Source of the DNA: Nocardia colli | GTDB lineage: Bacteria; Actinomycetota; Actinomycetes; Mycobacteriales; Mycobacteriaceae | Assembly: GCF_008704205.1 (NCBI RefSeq) | Contig: NZ_VXLC01000003.1 | Location: 1 to 64,000, forward strand | Direction: 5' to 3' | DNA: 64,000 nt | Shown here: positions 24,790 through 33,247 of the stretch, one piece after another | Layout of the letters: every line of letters begins with the position of its first letter | Position numbering within the stretch: the first letter of the stretch is position 1 | Notes under the pieces: model-generated | Told to the model about the DNA's origin: nothing | The model's input: the letters and a program-made list of their open reading frames with translations, nothing else | The model's database searches: none | Made by a program: the position numbers and the translations under genes

Positions 24790-26447
24790 CGGTCGATCCG
24801 AGCGGGGTGGCGGGGCATGGCGAGGGTGACCGCGGTCAGCGCGAGGGCGGTGGCGGCGACCACCCACAGCACCGTCGTGTAGGCGGTGAGATAGGCGTGG
24901 GCCGTGGCGATGTCGGTTGCGGAGTTCAGTGCTGGGCCGAAGAGGTCGCGACCGGTTGTGCAGGTGTGTCTGCCGAGGGCCGGGGTGGGGGAGGTCAGTA
25001 CGCGTTCCGTGCAGTCGGCGAAGCCCGTGAGGATCGGCTGCTGGCGGTCGGCACGGACGCCGGCGGCCGTGAGTTGTTCCGCGAGAGCCGCTTCCGATTG
25101 GGCTGTCGCGGCCGACGCGGTGCCGCTGACCCGGTGCAGGAACAGTCCGCCCAGCGCGACCACACCGGCGGAGGTACCGAGTTGTTGCAGTGTGGGGACG
25201 GTCCCGGAGGCGGAACCGGTGATGCGGTCGGCGACGCCGGCCAGCATGAGGGCGGGCAGGGGAGCGGCGAAGCAGCCCATCCCGGCACCCGCGAGAAACA
25301 CCGGTCCGCTCAGCAGCAGGGTGTCGACGCCGGTCCGGTTCGGGTCGATCACCACCGCGATACCGACGACGGCGATCGCGAACACCAGCATGCCGACCGT
25401 CAGTGCGCGCGCCCCGCAGCGGGCCACCAGCAGCGGTGATGCGAGAGCGCCGAGTGCACCGCCGAGCGCGAACGGCACCATCAGCCATGCGGTCTGCATC
25501 GCGGACATACCGAGCCCGGATTGGGCCGCGACCGACACGCTGAACAGGAATCCGCCGAACACCCCGAAGAACCCCACCGTCAGCACCGCGCCCAGGGCGA
25601 AACCGCGATCGGCGAACAGCTCACCGCGCACCAGCGGGCTGCCGCCGCGGCGGGTCAGCCGGTACTGGCGTAGTGCAAAGAGCGCCAGTGTCACGCACCC
25701 ACTCAGGACGAGCACGAGCAGCCCAGGCGGCCAGCCGCGTTCACGCCCGATCGTCGCGGGACAGATCACCAGGAACAGCCCGAGCGTGGACAGCAACGCC
25801 CCCGGCAGATCCAGTCGTTCCTCGACTTCCGAAAAGTCCTGCCGCAGATACCGATACGCCAGCGCGAGTCCGACCAGGCCGAGCGGAACGTTGATCAGGA
25901 AGATGGCATGCCAGCCGGCCCCGAACGGATCGAGCGCCACCAGGACACCGCCCGCCAGCGGCCCGGCGATCGCGGCGAGACCCGCTGCGGCACCATAGAT
26001 TCCGAACGCGAGCGCTCGCCGGGCCGGCGGGAAAGACGCCGTGATGATCGCGATCGTTTGCGCCGACATCGCCGCCGCCGCCAGCCCTTGCACACCCCGC
26101 GCCACGATCAATTCTTCGCTGTACTGCGACAACCCGCACCACAGCGACGCCGCCACGAACACGGTGAGCGCCGACAAGAACACCCGCCGCCGCCCGAAGA
26201 TCGCACCGACCCTGGCGGCGGTGAGCAAGGTGCAGGCGAAGGTCAGGCTATAGATCGAGACCACGAGCACCTGGGCCGCGCCCGAGGCGGTGAGGTCGTC
26301 GGCGATCTCCGGCAGCGCGGTGTTCACGATTGTCAGATCCAGCATCTGCAGGAACACGGCGAGCAGGCACGCGCCCAGCGAGCCCCACGCGGCCGAGGTG
26401 ATTGCGGTGCGCTCCGCCTCGACCGGCAGCGAAGTAGACGCCGTCAC
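24786..26447 (-). CDS. MFS exporter, DHA2 (14-helix) family
   Basis: A 553-residue EmrB/QacA-type transporter. Helix 1 carries the DHA2 motif D1 (LQMLDLTIVNTALPEIADDL), motif A follows (ARVGAIFGRRRVF), and motif C-like GIYGAAAGLAAIAGPLAGG occurs in helix 5. A 14-helix topology is apparent. Drug and lipid exporters share this family. The ATG overlaps the stop of the acyltransferase gene (ATGA), and the last codons overlap the next glycosyltransferase, so it is tightly co-translated with both. In this setting export of an acylated glycolipid is more likely than drug efflux. Confidence 0.92.
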   Translation of the reverse strand: MTASTSLPVEAERTAITSAAWGSLGACLLAVFLQMLDLTIVNTALPEIADDLTASGAAQVLVVSIYSLTFACTLLTAARVGAIFGRRRVFLSALTVFVAASLWCGLSQYSEELIVARGVQGLAAAAMSAQTIAIITASFPPARRALAFGIYGAAAGLAAIAGPLAGGVLVALDPFGAGWHAIFLINVPLGLVGLALAYRYLRQDFSEVEERLDLPGALLSTLGLFLVICPATIGRERGWPPGLLVLVLSGCVTLALFALRQYRLTRRGGSPLVRGELFADRGFALGAVLTVGFFGVFGGFLFSVSVAAQSGLGMSAMQTAWLMVPFALGGALGALASPLLVARCGARALTVGMLVFAIAVVGIAVVIDPNRTGVDTLLLSGPVFLAGAGMGCFAAPLPALMLAGVADRITGSASGTVPTLQQLGTSAGVVALGGLFLHRVSGTASAATAQSEAALAEQLTAAGVRADRQQPILTGFADCTERVLTSPTPALGRHTCTTGRDLFGPALNSATDIATAHAYLTAYTTVLWVVAATALALTAVTLAMPRHPARIDR

Positions 26448-27856
26448 GACAACGCGTCGACGCGCGGCGCGTAGTCGCCGTCGGTGACGACGGCCGCGAA
26501 AACCGTTCTGGTCGCGGCGATGTAGCGATCGATCGCGGCGTGCGCCGCCGGCGTATCCGGGAAGAGCAGGCTGAGCTGCGTGACGTCGTTGAATCGGTTG
26601 ATCCAGATGTAGACGTCACGCGACCGGCCGCGGCTGGCGTACATGCCGCCGTTGATCTGATCGAACATCTCGACACCGGGGATCTTGCGCACGTCGACGT
26701 AGGACAGCATCCGCGCGGTCCAGCCGAGTTTCGTGCGAATACCCAGCTCGGGCGGTGCCAGCTCGAGCGCACGATGCAGCGACACATCGGTCAGTTCCTT
26801 GCCGCGGTCGTACGCCTCCTGCGCCCGCGACACGATCGTCGCGAAGGTGCCGGCGCGATCGACCTCGAACTCCACCGGGATCAGGCTGGTGTACCAACCG
26901 ATCGAACTAGTCTCGCCCGCGGTGCTGCGGGTGTTGACCGGGGTGAGCCCGAAATACCAGTCGCCGCCTGACATTTCGGCCTCTACCAAGGCAGCCGCGG
27001 CGAACAGTCCACCGGTGAAGCGGCCTCCGTTGGCCTGGCAGATCTCCTCGAAACGAAGCGCATCGGCCTCATCGATCAGGTGCACCGTGCGTTGCGCGCC
27101 GCGCTCGGTTCCGTCCGACAGTTCCGCCGGAAAATGCGGCACGTCACCGTCATTGCGCCGCAGCAGGTCCAGCCAGGTGCGGATGTGCGGTGACTGTGCG
27201 GTCAATTCGGCGCTGCCGAAGCGTTCGCGCTCACAATAGGTGAGGTGCCCGTCCACAGGTTGCGGTTCGAGTTTGCCGCCGGACAATTCATTGCCGTAGA
27301 GCAGCAACAGATCGACGCAGGTCAATGCCTGCGCAACCCCGTCGGTGTGCAAATGGTCCACGCCCGCGTACACGGTGAACGAATCGGCATGCTGGATTAC
27401 GCCGAAGCTGAAGCAATCCCACCACAGCGCGCTCGGCGTCTGCATTTCCACGTGTGCGCGAATTGCCGCGCTGTCGGCGAGATCGCCGTGCTCGGTCGGC
27501 TTGAAGTCGATGTCGGACGGGGACATCACGTGGCGCTGAACGTTGCCGTCGTCCGCGACGGAGAACCAGCTGCGAAAGGTGTCGTGACGTCGCAGGAACG
27601 CGGTGAAGGCGCTGGTCCAGGCGGCGTGGTCGGGCGATCCCGGTATCGTGAACGAGATCATGCAGAGGCGGGATCCGCCGAATCCGGCCTCCGCGTCGCG
27701 GTGTAAGACGCGCAGATATTGCTCTTGCTGGTGCGAGGGCGGTATCGGATGGATCGGCGCGCGCCGCGCCGCGTCCAGCGATTGTGGCGTGGCGGTCCAA
27801 CTGGTGAGCCGTCCCGGCGCTGGAACCCATTCCTCGATGAACCCGAAACCAACCAC
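26444..27856 (-). CDS. PapA1/2/3-like acyltransferase (condensation-domain family)
   Basis: About 470 residues from a GTG at 27856, which has TTGAGGG six bases upstream and matches the length of mycobacterial PapA2/PapA3. PapA proteins acylate trehalose or sulfotrehalose using acyl-CoA or PKS-bound chains. Visible features: the opening IEEWVPAPGRLTSWTATP, LRRHDTFRSWF, the strand WDCFSFGVIQHADSFTVY, and the catalytic HxxxDG (His168, Asp172, Gly173 in DHLHTDG). The C-terminal lobe has WYFGLTPVNTRS and a DFGWG-equivalent region. It heads the operon PapA, MFS, ArnT-like, GpgS-like, esterase. Confidence 0.9.
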   Translation of the reverse strand: MVGFGFIEEWVPAPGRLTSWTATPQSLDAARRAPIHPIPPSHQQEQYLRVLHRDAEAGFGGSRLCMISFTIPGSPDHAAWTSAFTAFLRRHDTFRSWFSVADDGNVQRHVMSPSDIDFKPTEHGDLADSAAIRAHVEMQTPSALWWDCFSFGVIQHADSFTVYAGVDHLHTDGVAQALTCVDLLLLYGNELSGGKLEPQPVDGHLTYCERERFGSAELTAQSPHIRTWLDLLRRNDGDVPHFPAELSDGTERGAQRTVHLIDEADALRFEEICQANGGRFTGGLFAAAALVEAEMSGGDWYFGLTPVNTRSTAGETSSIGWYTSLIPVEFEVDRAGTFATIVSRAQEAYDRGKELTDVSLHRALELAPPELGIRTKLGWTARMLSYVDVRKIPGVEMFDQINGGMYASRGRSRDVYIWINRFNDVTQLSLLFPDTPAAHAAIDRYIAATRTVFAAVVTDGDYAPRVDALS

Positions 27857-28108
27857 AGGTACCCTCAATTCGTGCCGATGGGGAAACCCCAGAAAAGGCG
27901 GTGCAACCGCCGTCACAGTTACCGAGTTAACGATATGAACCACAGCGTGGTCCATGAAGATCGGCCGATTCTGTGAAGTGCACCAGCCGCGAGGCCGTGC
28001 GACTGGTCCGCTGTCCAAACAACCCGCGGATGCCTTGTCGGTGCTCACCAGAGCGTCTTACGTTCGGTGCCACACCAGCACAACCATCGATCGGCCGGGA
28101 GGTACCAG
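27857..28108. promoter_or_regulatory. Divergent intergenic region of the PapA operon and esterase copy 2
   Basis: About 250 bases between two oppositely directed genes; promoters for both must lie here or start within. It includes a moderately AT-rich stretch (GAGTTAACGATATGAACCAC near 27921-27940). I cannot identify a convincing -35/-10 pair or a regulator palindrome. Confidence 0.35.
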
Positions 28109-29149
28109 GTGGCGACCTTCGCTGCGAATATGCCGGTGCGGCAACGCATTCGCTGTGTCACCTGCCGTCTGGTCGCCGCTCTCGTGTTGTCGATCGCCGG
28201 GGCGGCACCCGTCGCGGTCGCCGGTCCGGCGGCCATTGCGCCCGAATCGGACGGATCACATATCGTCTCGGTACGTCCGGGTGTGGGCCGGCAGTTGTTG
28301 GTGACGGTGTATTCCACCGCGATGGCGGCGCCGATCGATCTGGAAGTCTATACAGCGCAGGATGTTTCGCGTCCCGCTCCCGCCTTGTATCTGCTCAACG
28401 GAGCGAGCGGCGGCAGTGAAGGCAGCAACTGGACGAATCAGACTGATGTGGCAATGTTTTTCGCCGACAAGCAAGTCAACATTGTCATCCCCATCGGCGG
28501 ATCGGGTAGCTACTTCACCGACTGGCACACCGACGACCCCATCCTCGGACGCCAGCAATGGACCACCTTCTTGACCAGGGAACTCCCGCCCCTGATCGAG
28601 ACCACCTTCCACGGCAGCGGGGCCAACGCGATCGCCGGTATCTCCATGGCCGCGACCTCGGTATTCCAGCTCGCCCTGGCCGCACCCGGGCTCTACCAGG
28701 CTCTGGGCTCCTACAGCGGCTGCGTGCGCACCTCCGACCCTCGAGGCCAAGCCATGGTCGCCGCGGTCGTCGGACGCTGGAAAGGCAACCCCCTCAACAT
28801 GTGGGGAGGACCCCAAGACCCCACCTGGGCCGCCAACGACCCCTACCTCCACGCAGACCGACTCCGCAACACCACCCTCTACATCAGCACCGGCACCGGA
28901 CAACCCGGACCACTCGACACGCTCGACCAAACCCGCGGTGACGCAGGCAAACTCGTCGGTCAGCTCACCAGCGGCGCGCTCCTGGAAGCGATCACCAGCG
29001 CGTGCACGCTCGAGCTCCGCGACCGGCTCCGCGAGCTGAACATTCCGGCGACCTTCGACCTGCGCCCATCCGGCACCCACTCCTGGGGCTACTGGCAACA
29101 GGATCTACACAACTCCTGGCCGCTGTTCGAAGCGGCACTGAACAAGTAA
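28109..29149 (+). CDS. Secreted esterase of the antigen 85/mycolyltransferase-like family, copy 2
   Basis: About 346 residues from a GTG at 28109 with GGGAGG upstream (a GTG at 28067 is in frame but lacks one). Signal peptide core LVAALVLSIAGAAPVAVA, then the mature hydrolase: APALYLLNGASGG, nucleophile elbow AIAGISMAA, and the C-terminal THSWGYWQQDLHNSWP His. It is divergent from the PapA operon, and its paralogue closes that operon. The central 481 bp match the paralogue with five differences, while the N-terminal ~110 and C-terminal ~75 residues differ much more. Confidence 0.9.
   Translation: MATFAANMPVRQRIRCVTCRLVAALVLSIAGAAPVAVAGPAAIAPESDGSHIVSVRPGVGRQLLVTVYSTAMAAPIDLEVYTAQDVSRPAPALYLLNGASGGSEGSNWTNQTDVAMFFADKQVNIVIPIGGSGSYFTDWHTDDPILGRQQWTTFLTRELPPLIETTFHGSGANAIAGISMAATSVFQLALAAPGLYQALGSYSGCVRTSDPRGQAMVAAVVGRWKGNPLNMWGGPQDPTWAANDPYLHADRLRNTTLYISTGTGQPGPLDTLDQTRGDAGKLVGQLTSGALLEAITSACTLELRDRLRELNIPATFDLRPSGTHSWGYWQQDLHNSWPLFEAALNK
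28440..28920 (+). repeat. 481-bp inverted near-identical block, copy B
   Basis: The inverted partner of 21376-21856 (476/481 matches). It covers the segment from the strand before ADKQVNIVIPIGG to GQPGPLDT and includes the catalytic Ser. The copies lie about 6.6 kb apart in opposite orientation, with the five-gene glycolipid operon between them. Confidence 0.95.
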
Positions 29150-29253
29150 ACACGGACAACCCTTTCCCCACTTCGACTGGGGTTTCACCGGGCCGACATA
29201 GAGGCTTAATCTCCGCCCATAGGGAATTCACCCGTCCCTTTGGAGGAGCCGAC

Positions 29254-29328
29254 ATGGCCCGATCGAACAACGCCACGCCGCGAAATATGTTGCCGGACAG
29301 TGGCGCGAGAGACAAGGGAAGTCTATGA
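29254..29328 (+). CDS. 24-codon leader ORF coupled to the carboxypeptidase gene
   Basis: An ATG at 29254 follows GGAGGA by 6 bases and opens a 24-codon frame (MARSNNATPRNMLPDSGARD and four more). Its TGA overlaps the carboxypeptidase ATG at 29325 (ATGA). The sequence has no signal or domain. It may couple or attenuate translation of the protease gene. The carboxypeptidase also has its own AAGGGAAG, so coupling is not strictly required. Confidence 0.45.
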   Translation: MARSNNATPRNMLPDSGARDKGSL

Positions 29329-30731
29329 GCAGATCTCGGAAATTGCTCGCCTGTATCAGCGCAGTCGTTGTCGGTGGTTTCTCGACGGTTGCGCTGCAAC
29401 CGATGCTGGCGCAGGCCGCCGATGACGCCCCCTACTACTGGGATGTCTCGGTGCCGTCGAAGGCGCAGCGCGACATCATCGAAAATGCCGGAATCGAGAT
29501 GGTTCCCGCAGGTCCGGGCAAGGTGACCATCGCGGTCGACGAGGCGGGCGCGCAGGCGCTACGGGACAAGGGCCTGAAGCCGTCGAAGCGGGAGCCGGTA
29601 TACAAGTCGACGCCGGGGGAGTTGCGCGCTCCGGAGGCGAACAAGTCGTACTACGGCGGATACCACACCTCGGCGGAATTGCTGAAACATACCCGCGACG
29701 TCGCCGCCAAGTATCCCGGAATCGCGCAGGTGCACGATATCGGCAAAACCTGGCTGGCCGGACGAGGTTCCGGCGGCAGCACCATGAACGTCATCTGCTT
29801 GACCGGAATCGCGAAGCAGGCGACCGATCAGGAAAAGGCCTCGGCGAAAACGACGCTCGCACCGAACGGCTGCGCCTTGTCGCCCACGTCGACCAAGCCG
29901 CGTTTCCTGCTGACCGCGCAGATTCACGCCCGCGAACTGGCGACCGGTGAAATCGCGTGGCGCTGGATCGACTATCTCGCCAACGGATACGGCACCGACA
30001 GCACGGCGACCTCGATCCTGGACAACACCGAGGTCTGGGTGGTCCCGGTGACCAACCCGGACGGTGTTGACGTGGTGTCCAGCGGCGGGAACCGGCCGAA
30101 GATGCAGCGTAAGAACGTCGACAACAGTCAGACGCCGTCGTCCTGCTCGGTCGTCGACGGGTCCGGCAACGGGCCGGGCGTCGATCTGAACCGCAACTTC
30201 ACCGTCCGCTGGGGTGGCGACTCGCGCAACCCCTGCTCGCAGACCTTCCAGGGTCCGCGTGCCGCCTCGGAGCCGGAAACCCAAGCGATCCAGGGGCTTT
30301 ACGCGAAGCTGTTCACCAATCAGCGCCCGGCCGGCAGTGCTGATGTCCCGGATACCGCGAAGGGTGTGGTGATCGATCTGCACTCCTACGGGAATTACGG
30401 GATCATCCCGACCGCGGCGACGCCGAAGAACCGGGAACAGTTGCGCGCCTTGATCAAGAAGGTCGTGCCCGCCGGATTCACGGTCGGCACCGATGAGGAG
30501 ACCGTCGGCTACTCGACCTGGGGCACCACGGACGATCAGGCGCACGGAGCCCTCGGATTGGCCAGCTTCACCATTGAGATCGGCCCGAACGGCGGGACGT
30601 GCGGTGGCTTCATGCCGCGCTACACCTGCGTGGACAGCACCCTCTGGCCGCAGATGAAGAAGTCGTTCACCACCGCCGCCCAGTTGTCCGGCGCGCCCTA
30701 CAAGCAGTCGCAGACCAGCCCGGTTCGCTGA
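29325..30731 (+). CDS. Secreted zinc carboxypeptidase (peptidase M14)
   Basis: A 468-residue exoprotease with a signal peptide (LLACISAVVVGGFSTVA, cleavage near residue 32, AQAADD). A propeptide-like region covers about residues 35-105. The catalytic domain has the zinc ligands His201/Glu204 in QIHARELATGE and the third His in VVIDLHSYGNYG, substrate-binding NPDG and VDLNRNF, and the general-base Glu in ASFTIEIG. This is the carboxypeptidase T/A branch secreted by actinomycetes to degrade extracellular peptides. Six Cys after the signal peptide suggest disulfides. Confidence 0.93.
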   Translation: MSRSRKLLACISAVVVGGFSTVALQPMLAQAADDAPYYWDVSVPSKAQRDIIENAGIEMVPAGPGKVTIAVDEAGAQALRDKGLKPSKREPVYKSTPGELRAPEANKSYYGGYHTSAELLKHTRDVAAKYPGIAQVHDIGKTWLAGRGSGGSTMNVICLTGIAKQATDQEKASAKTTLAPNGCALSPTSTKPRFLLTAQIHARELATGEIAWRWIDYLANGYGTDSTATSILDNTEVWVVPVTNPDGVDVVSSGGNRPKMQRKNVDNSQTPSSCSVVDGSGNGPGVDLNRNFTVRWGGDSRNPCSQTFQGPRAASEPETQAIQGLYAKLFTNQRPAGSADVPDTAKGVVIDLHSYGNYGIIPTAATPKNREQLRALIKKVVPAGFTVGTDEETVGYSTWGTTDDQAHGALGLASFTIEIGPNGGTCGGFMPRYTCVDSTLWPQMKKSFTTAAQLSGAPYKQSQTSPVR

Positions 30732-30746
30732 TTGCCCGCACGACAC

Positions 30747-30784
30747 GTTCACCGGCCCGGTCCATTGTGACCGGGCCGGTGAAC
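30747..30784. terminator. Strong bidirectional hairpin terminator
   Basis: GTTCACCGGCCCGGTC at 30747-30762 and its exact complement at 30769-30784, loop CATTGT. The 16-bp perfect stem lies between the carboxypeptidase gene and the convergent small membrane-protein gene. Confidence 0.8.
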
Positions 30785-30815
30785 TCATGACTGAAGAGTT
30801 GCTCGGCGGTATCGC

Positions 30816-31517
30816 CTAGTGGCAGTTGATCGAATGGTTGATGCTGTCGCAGTCGTTCCACGGGTCGCGCTTGGGGAAGGGCTCCGGATCCGGTTTCCGG
30901 TCGTCGGGCTTCGGGTCCGGCACGTAGTCCCAGCGGTCCGGGATATCCGAATTGGGCACGGCCGCACCGAGTCCGGCGCCGATGGCGCCACCGAGCAAGG
31001 CGCCGCCGAGGAAGCCGACCGGGAGGGTGATGAGGGCGAGCACGCCCGCGCCCGCGATACCGATGGCGAGGCCGAGGATGCCGCCGGCCAGTGCGCCGGT
31101 GAACGCGCCGATGGCCATTCCGGTTTGGATGCTGCGTTCCCGGGGCGAGGTCTGGCGCCAGTAGCCGACGGGTTCGGCGGTGAGATGGGTGCCGGCCGCG
31201 TCGAGTCGCGGACGCAGTTCGACGGTGCCCTGGTCGAGTTCGACGGTCAGGGGCAGGCTGGCGATCACGGTGCCCGTCGCATCGGTGACCTGTACCGCGT
31301 CCTCGGTCATCGAGAATGTGCCGCCGAACAGGTCGGCGGACAGGCTCTTGCCGTCGGCCGACCTCGATACGGCGAAGGCGACGTCCTGTTCCGTGCCGGT
31401 CAGCGTGCTCGGATAGGCGCTGATCGCCGGTGCGGGCTCGGCCTGCGCGACGTTCCCGACGATTCCCGTGGCGGCGAGGGTGAACGTGGCCGCCACCGCG
31501 ATCTTCTTGATCCCCAT
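30816..31517 (-). CDS. Exported protein with Gly-rich membrane hairpin
   Basis: A 233-residue protein with a signal peptide (AVAATFTLAATGIVGNVAQA, cleavage near residue 26). Residues 30-120 form a beta-rich domain. Residues 130-190 are strongly hydrophobic and Gly/Ala-rich (AIGAFTGALAGGILGLAIGI, LPVGFLGGALLGGAIGAGL), resembling a glycine-zipper membrane hairpin. A Pro/Asp/Lys tail ends with two Cys. This layout recurs among uncharacterised Nocardia proteins as I recall them; the function is unknown. Confidence 0.7.
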   Translation of the reverse strand: MGIKKIAVAATFTLAATGIVGNVAQAEPAPAISAYPSTLTGTEQDVAFAVSRSADGKSLSADLFGGTFSMTEDAVQVTDATGTVIASLPLTVELDQGTVELRPRLDAAGTHLTAEPVGYWRQTSPRERSIQTGMAIGAFTGALAGGILGLAIGIAGAGVLALITLPVGFLGGALLGGAIGAGLGAAVPNSDIPDRWDYVPDPKPDDRKPDPEPFPKRDPWNDCDSINHSINCH

Positions 31518-31661
31518 GATCTTCCTTTGGCTCTGCGGCGCGCAGCTGTACGCGAAGCGACCGATCTATCCCCAAGGGACAGAAGCAGTTCCGAGCCTAC
31601 CGACACCCGTTACGTGTTCCACCGCCCCAATTCCACTGGCACCGGAACCACTGCCGGATGT

Positions 31662-32366
31662 TCAGCGGTCCTGCTTGTCCCAGGCGGTCTCCAGCACGCC
31701 AGGGTAGGTGCCGAGCAGCGCGACGAGCGCGAACACCAGCCGCGGATCCCGCCGCCCGTCAGCCACTTCCAGCAGATCGTCCTGATAGTCGAGCACTACT
31801 TCACCGGTGGCGTTGTCCCGCCACCGAATTCGACGCGGCGGACGAGCGAGATCGCCGTCGCCACCGCCGAGAACGACCGCGGCAATCATCACCAAGCCGA
31901 GAACCAGCTGAATCGGAAACAACAACCACCACACGATCCACCAGCCGAGCTGTCCCTTGTACCCGACCAGAGGTTGCGCACCGGCCGGCGTCACGGTCCA
32001 TCGAGTCCGCATCCGCCCACCCCGAGGCCCCGGCTCCCGAACCACCGTCCCCACCAATTCCCCTGCCGCACCGCGTACTTCGTAAACCGCGGCACCCCGC
32101 CGCGCCGCACTCTGCGTCACCACCCGCGCAACCACCCGCCGCCGATCAGGATCACCCCACACGACAAACGCCCGCCCACCCTCCTTCCGCGCCGCCCGAT
32201 ACTCCGCGAACCCGTCCGGCGCCATCTCCCGCTCCACATAAACGGCACCGACACCAACTGCCGGCTTCTCGCTATGCCGTCCCCGCCGCCCGACATCAGC
32301 GATCCTCCAAACCTCCCCCCGCCGAGTCGACCGCACCCCAACCGCCCTGTTCAACGCAAGCCGCAT
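31662..32366 (-). CDS. Hypothetical protein with one membrane hairpin
   Basis: A 234-residue protein. The soluble N-terminal ~140 residues are Arg-rich, with YEVRGAAGELVGTVVREPGP typical of a beta domain of the LURP/scramblase-like kind, although I am not certain of that relation. Residues 150-180 form a membrane segment (LGWWIVWWLLFPIQLVLGLV), and a short cytoplasmic tail follows (LVFALVALLGTYPG). ATG at 32366 is chosen for its GGAGGATTGCG site; frames further upstream lack one. No clear partner among neighbours. Confidence 0.6.
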   Translation of the reverse strand: MRLALNRAVGVRSTRRGEVWRIADVGRRGRHSEKPAVGVGAVYVEREMAPDGFAEYRAARKEGGRAFVVWGDPDRRRVVARVVTQSAARRGAAVYEVRGAAGELVGTVVREPGPRGGRMRTRWTVTPAGAQPLVGYKGQLGWWIVWWLLFPIQLVLGLVMIAAVVLGGGDGDLARPPRRIRWRDNATGEVVLDYQDDLLEVADGRRDPRLVFALVALLGTYPGVLETAWDKQDR

Positions 32367-32492
32367 CGCAATCCTCCCCGTAACAGTCGGTCCCACCGGC
32401 GGTGAAGACCCTACCGCCACGGTTCGTATGATCCACGGGGCATCGGAAACATCGGCGGACGGAGGGGACGGCACCCGCGCGGGGTAGCGCTC

Positions 32493-33236
32493 TTAATGCA
32501 TGAGATGGCGGAGAGTGAGGGGTTCGCCGGGTGTGAGCGAGCGTAATCCGGGGGCGAGGGTGAGGTTGTTCTCGCGGAGGAAGTTTCGCAGGCTCGGACC
32601 GTTGGCCCGGCTGCGGGTTATCGACCAGGTGACGGTGTAGTCGGAATTGCTGCCGCAGCCGGCGCGCGAATCGTAGCCGGGGTAGCGGATGGTTTGACGG
32701 TAGGTGGTCCCGCCTGCGACGTCGATTGCTCGGTCCCAGGCCGTCTTGTTCTTCCCGACGGTTCCGGCGGCGACGAAGCCGTCGCAATTGGGAAACAGGA
32801 ATTGACCTAGACGGTAGATGTCTTTGATCACGTTGAGCCAAGAGAAATCGAGGAAGCCGATTCCGCTGCCATCGAGCCCGCTGCCCGCGGGGTATTCGAC
32901 TGCGCCATCGGGCTCGGCGGCGGATCGGCGCATGGCGTCGATTGCCGCGGTGATCGACTGATCGTTGGTGGCGGCCAGGTCTTTCGGCAGTTCGTCGAGT
33001 TCGCCGTTGTAGATCTGATAGCTGAACGCGACGGGTGTCGCCGGGTCGGCGATGACGGTGGTGAACGTCAGCCCGACGCCGTGGTCACCGTTGTTGACGT
33101 CGCCCGCGTCGAACGATCGCGATCCGAACGACCGATCCCCGGCCCGGAGGCCGAACTGCACCGTGTCAGTGTCTTCGTGGCGTGAGCGGGTGTTGTCGAT
33201 ATGGAACTGCTCCAGCGTGCATCGATAAACCCCCAT
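32493..33236 (-). CDS. Uncharacterised protein, paralogue B of a tandem pair
   Basis: A 247-residue soluble protein beginning MGVYRCTLEQFHIDNTRSRH. It aligns along its whole length with the next upstream gene: DTDTVQFGLRAGDRSFGSRS, NNGDHGVGLTF, FPNCDGFVAAGTVGKNKTAW, RYPGYDSRAGCGSNSDYTVT, and RANGPSLRNFLRE. The middle (about 85-140) is variable. No signal peptide. Two Cys in the C-terminal half are shared by both paralogues. Last gene of a three-gene unit. Function unknown. Confidence 0.75.
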   Translation of the reverse strand: MGVYRCTLEQFHIDNTRSRHEDTDTVQFGLRAGDRSFGSRSFDAGDVNNGDHGVGLTFTTVIADPATPVAFSYQIYNGELDELPKDLAATNDQSITAAIDAMRRSAAEPDGAVEYPAGSGLDGSGIGFLDFSWLNVIKDIYRLGQFLFPNCDGFVAAGTVGKNKTAWDRAIDVAGGTTYRQTIRYPGYDSRAGCGSNSDYTVTWSITRSRANGPSLRNFLRENNLTLAPGLRSLTPGEPLTLRHLMH

Positions 33237-33247
33237 TGCAGTCCCCC

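Noticed and set aside
21376..28920. The inverted 481-bp blocks as ends of a composite transposon
   Set aside because: The blocks lie inside two intact esterase genes, carry no transposase or terminal repeats, and the flanks are diverged homologues of each other. Gene conversion explains this better.
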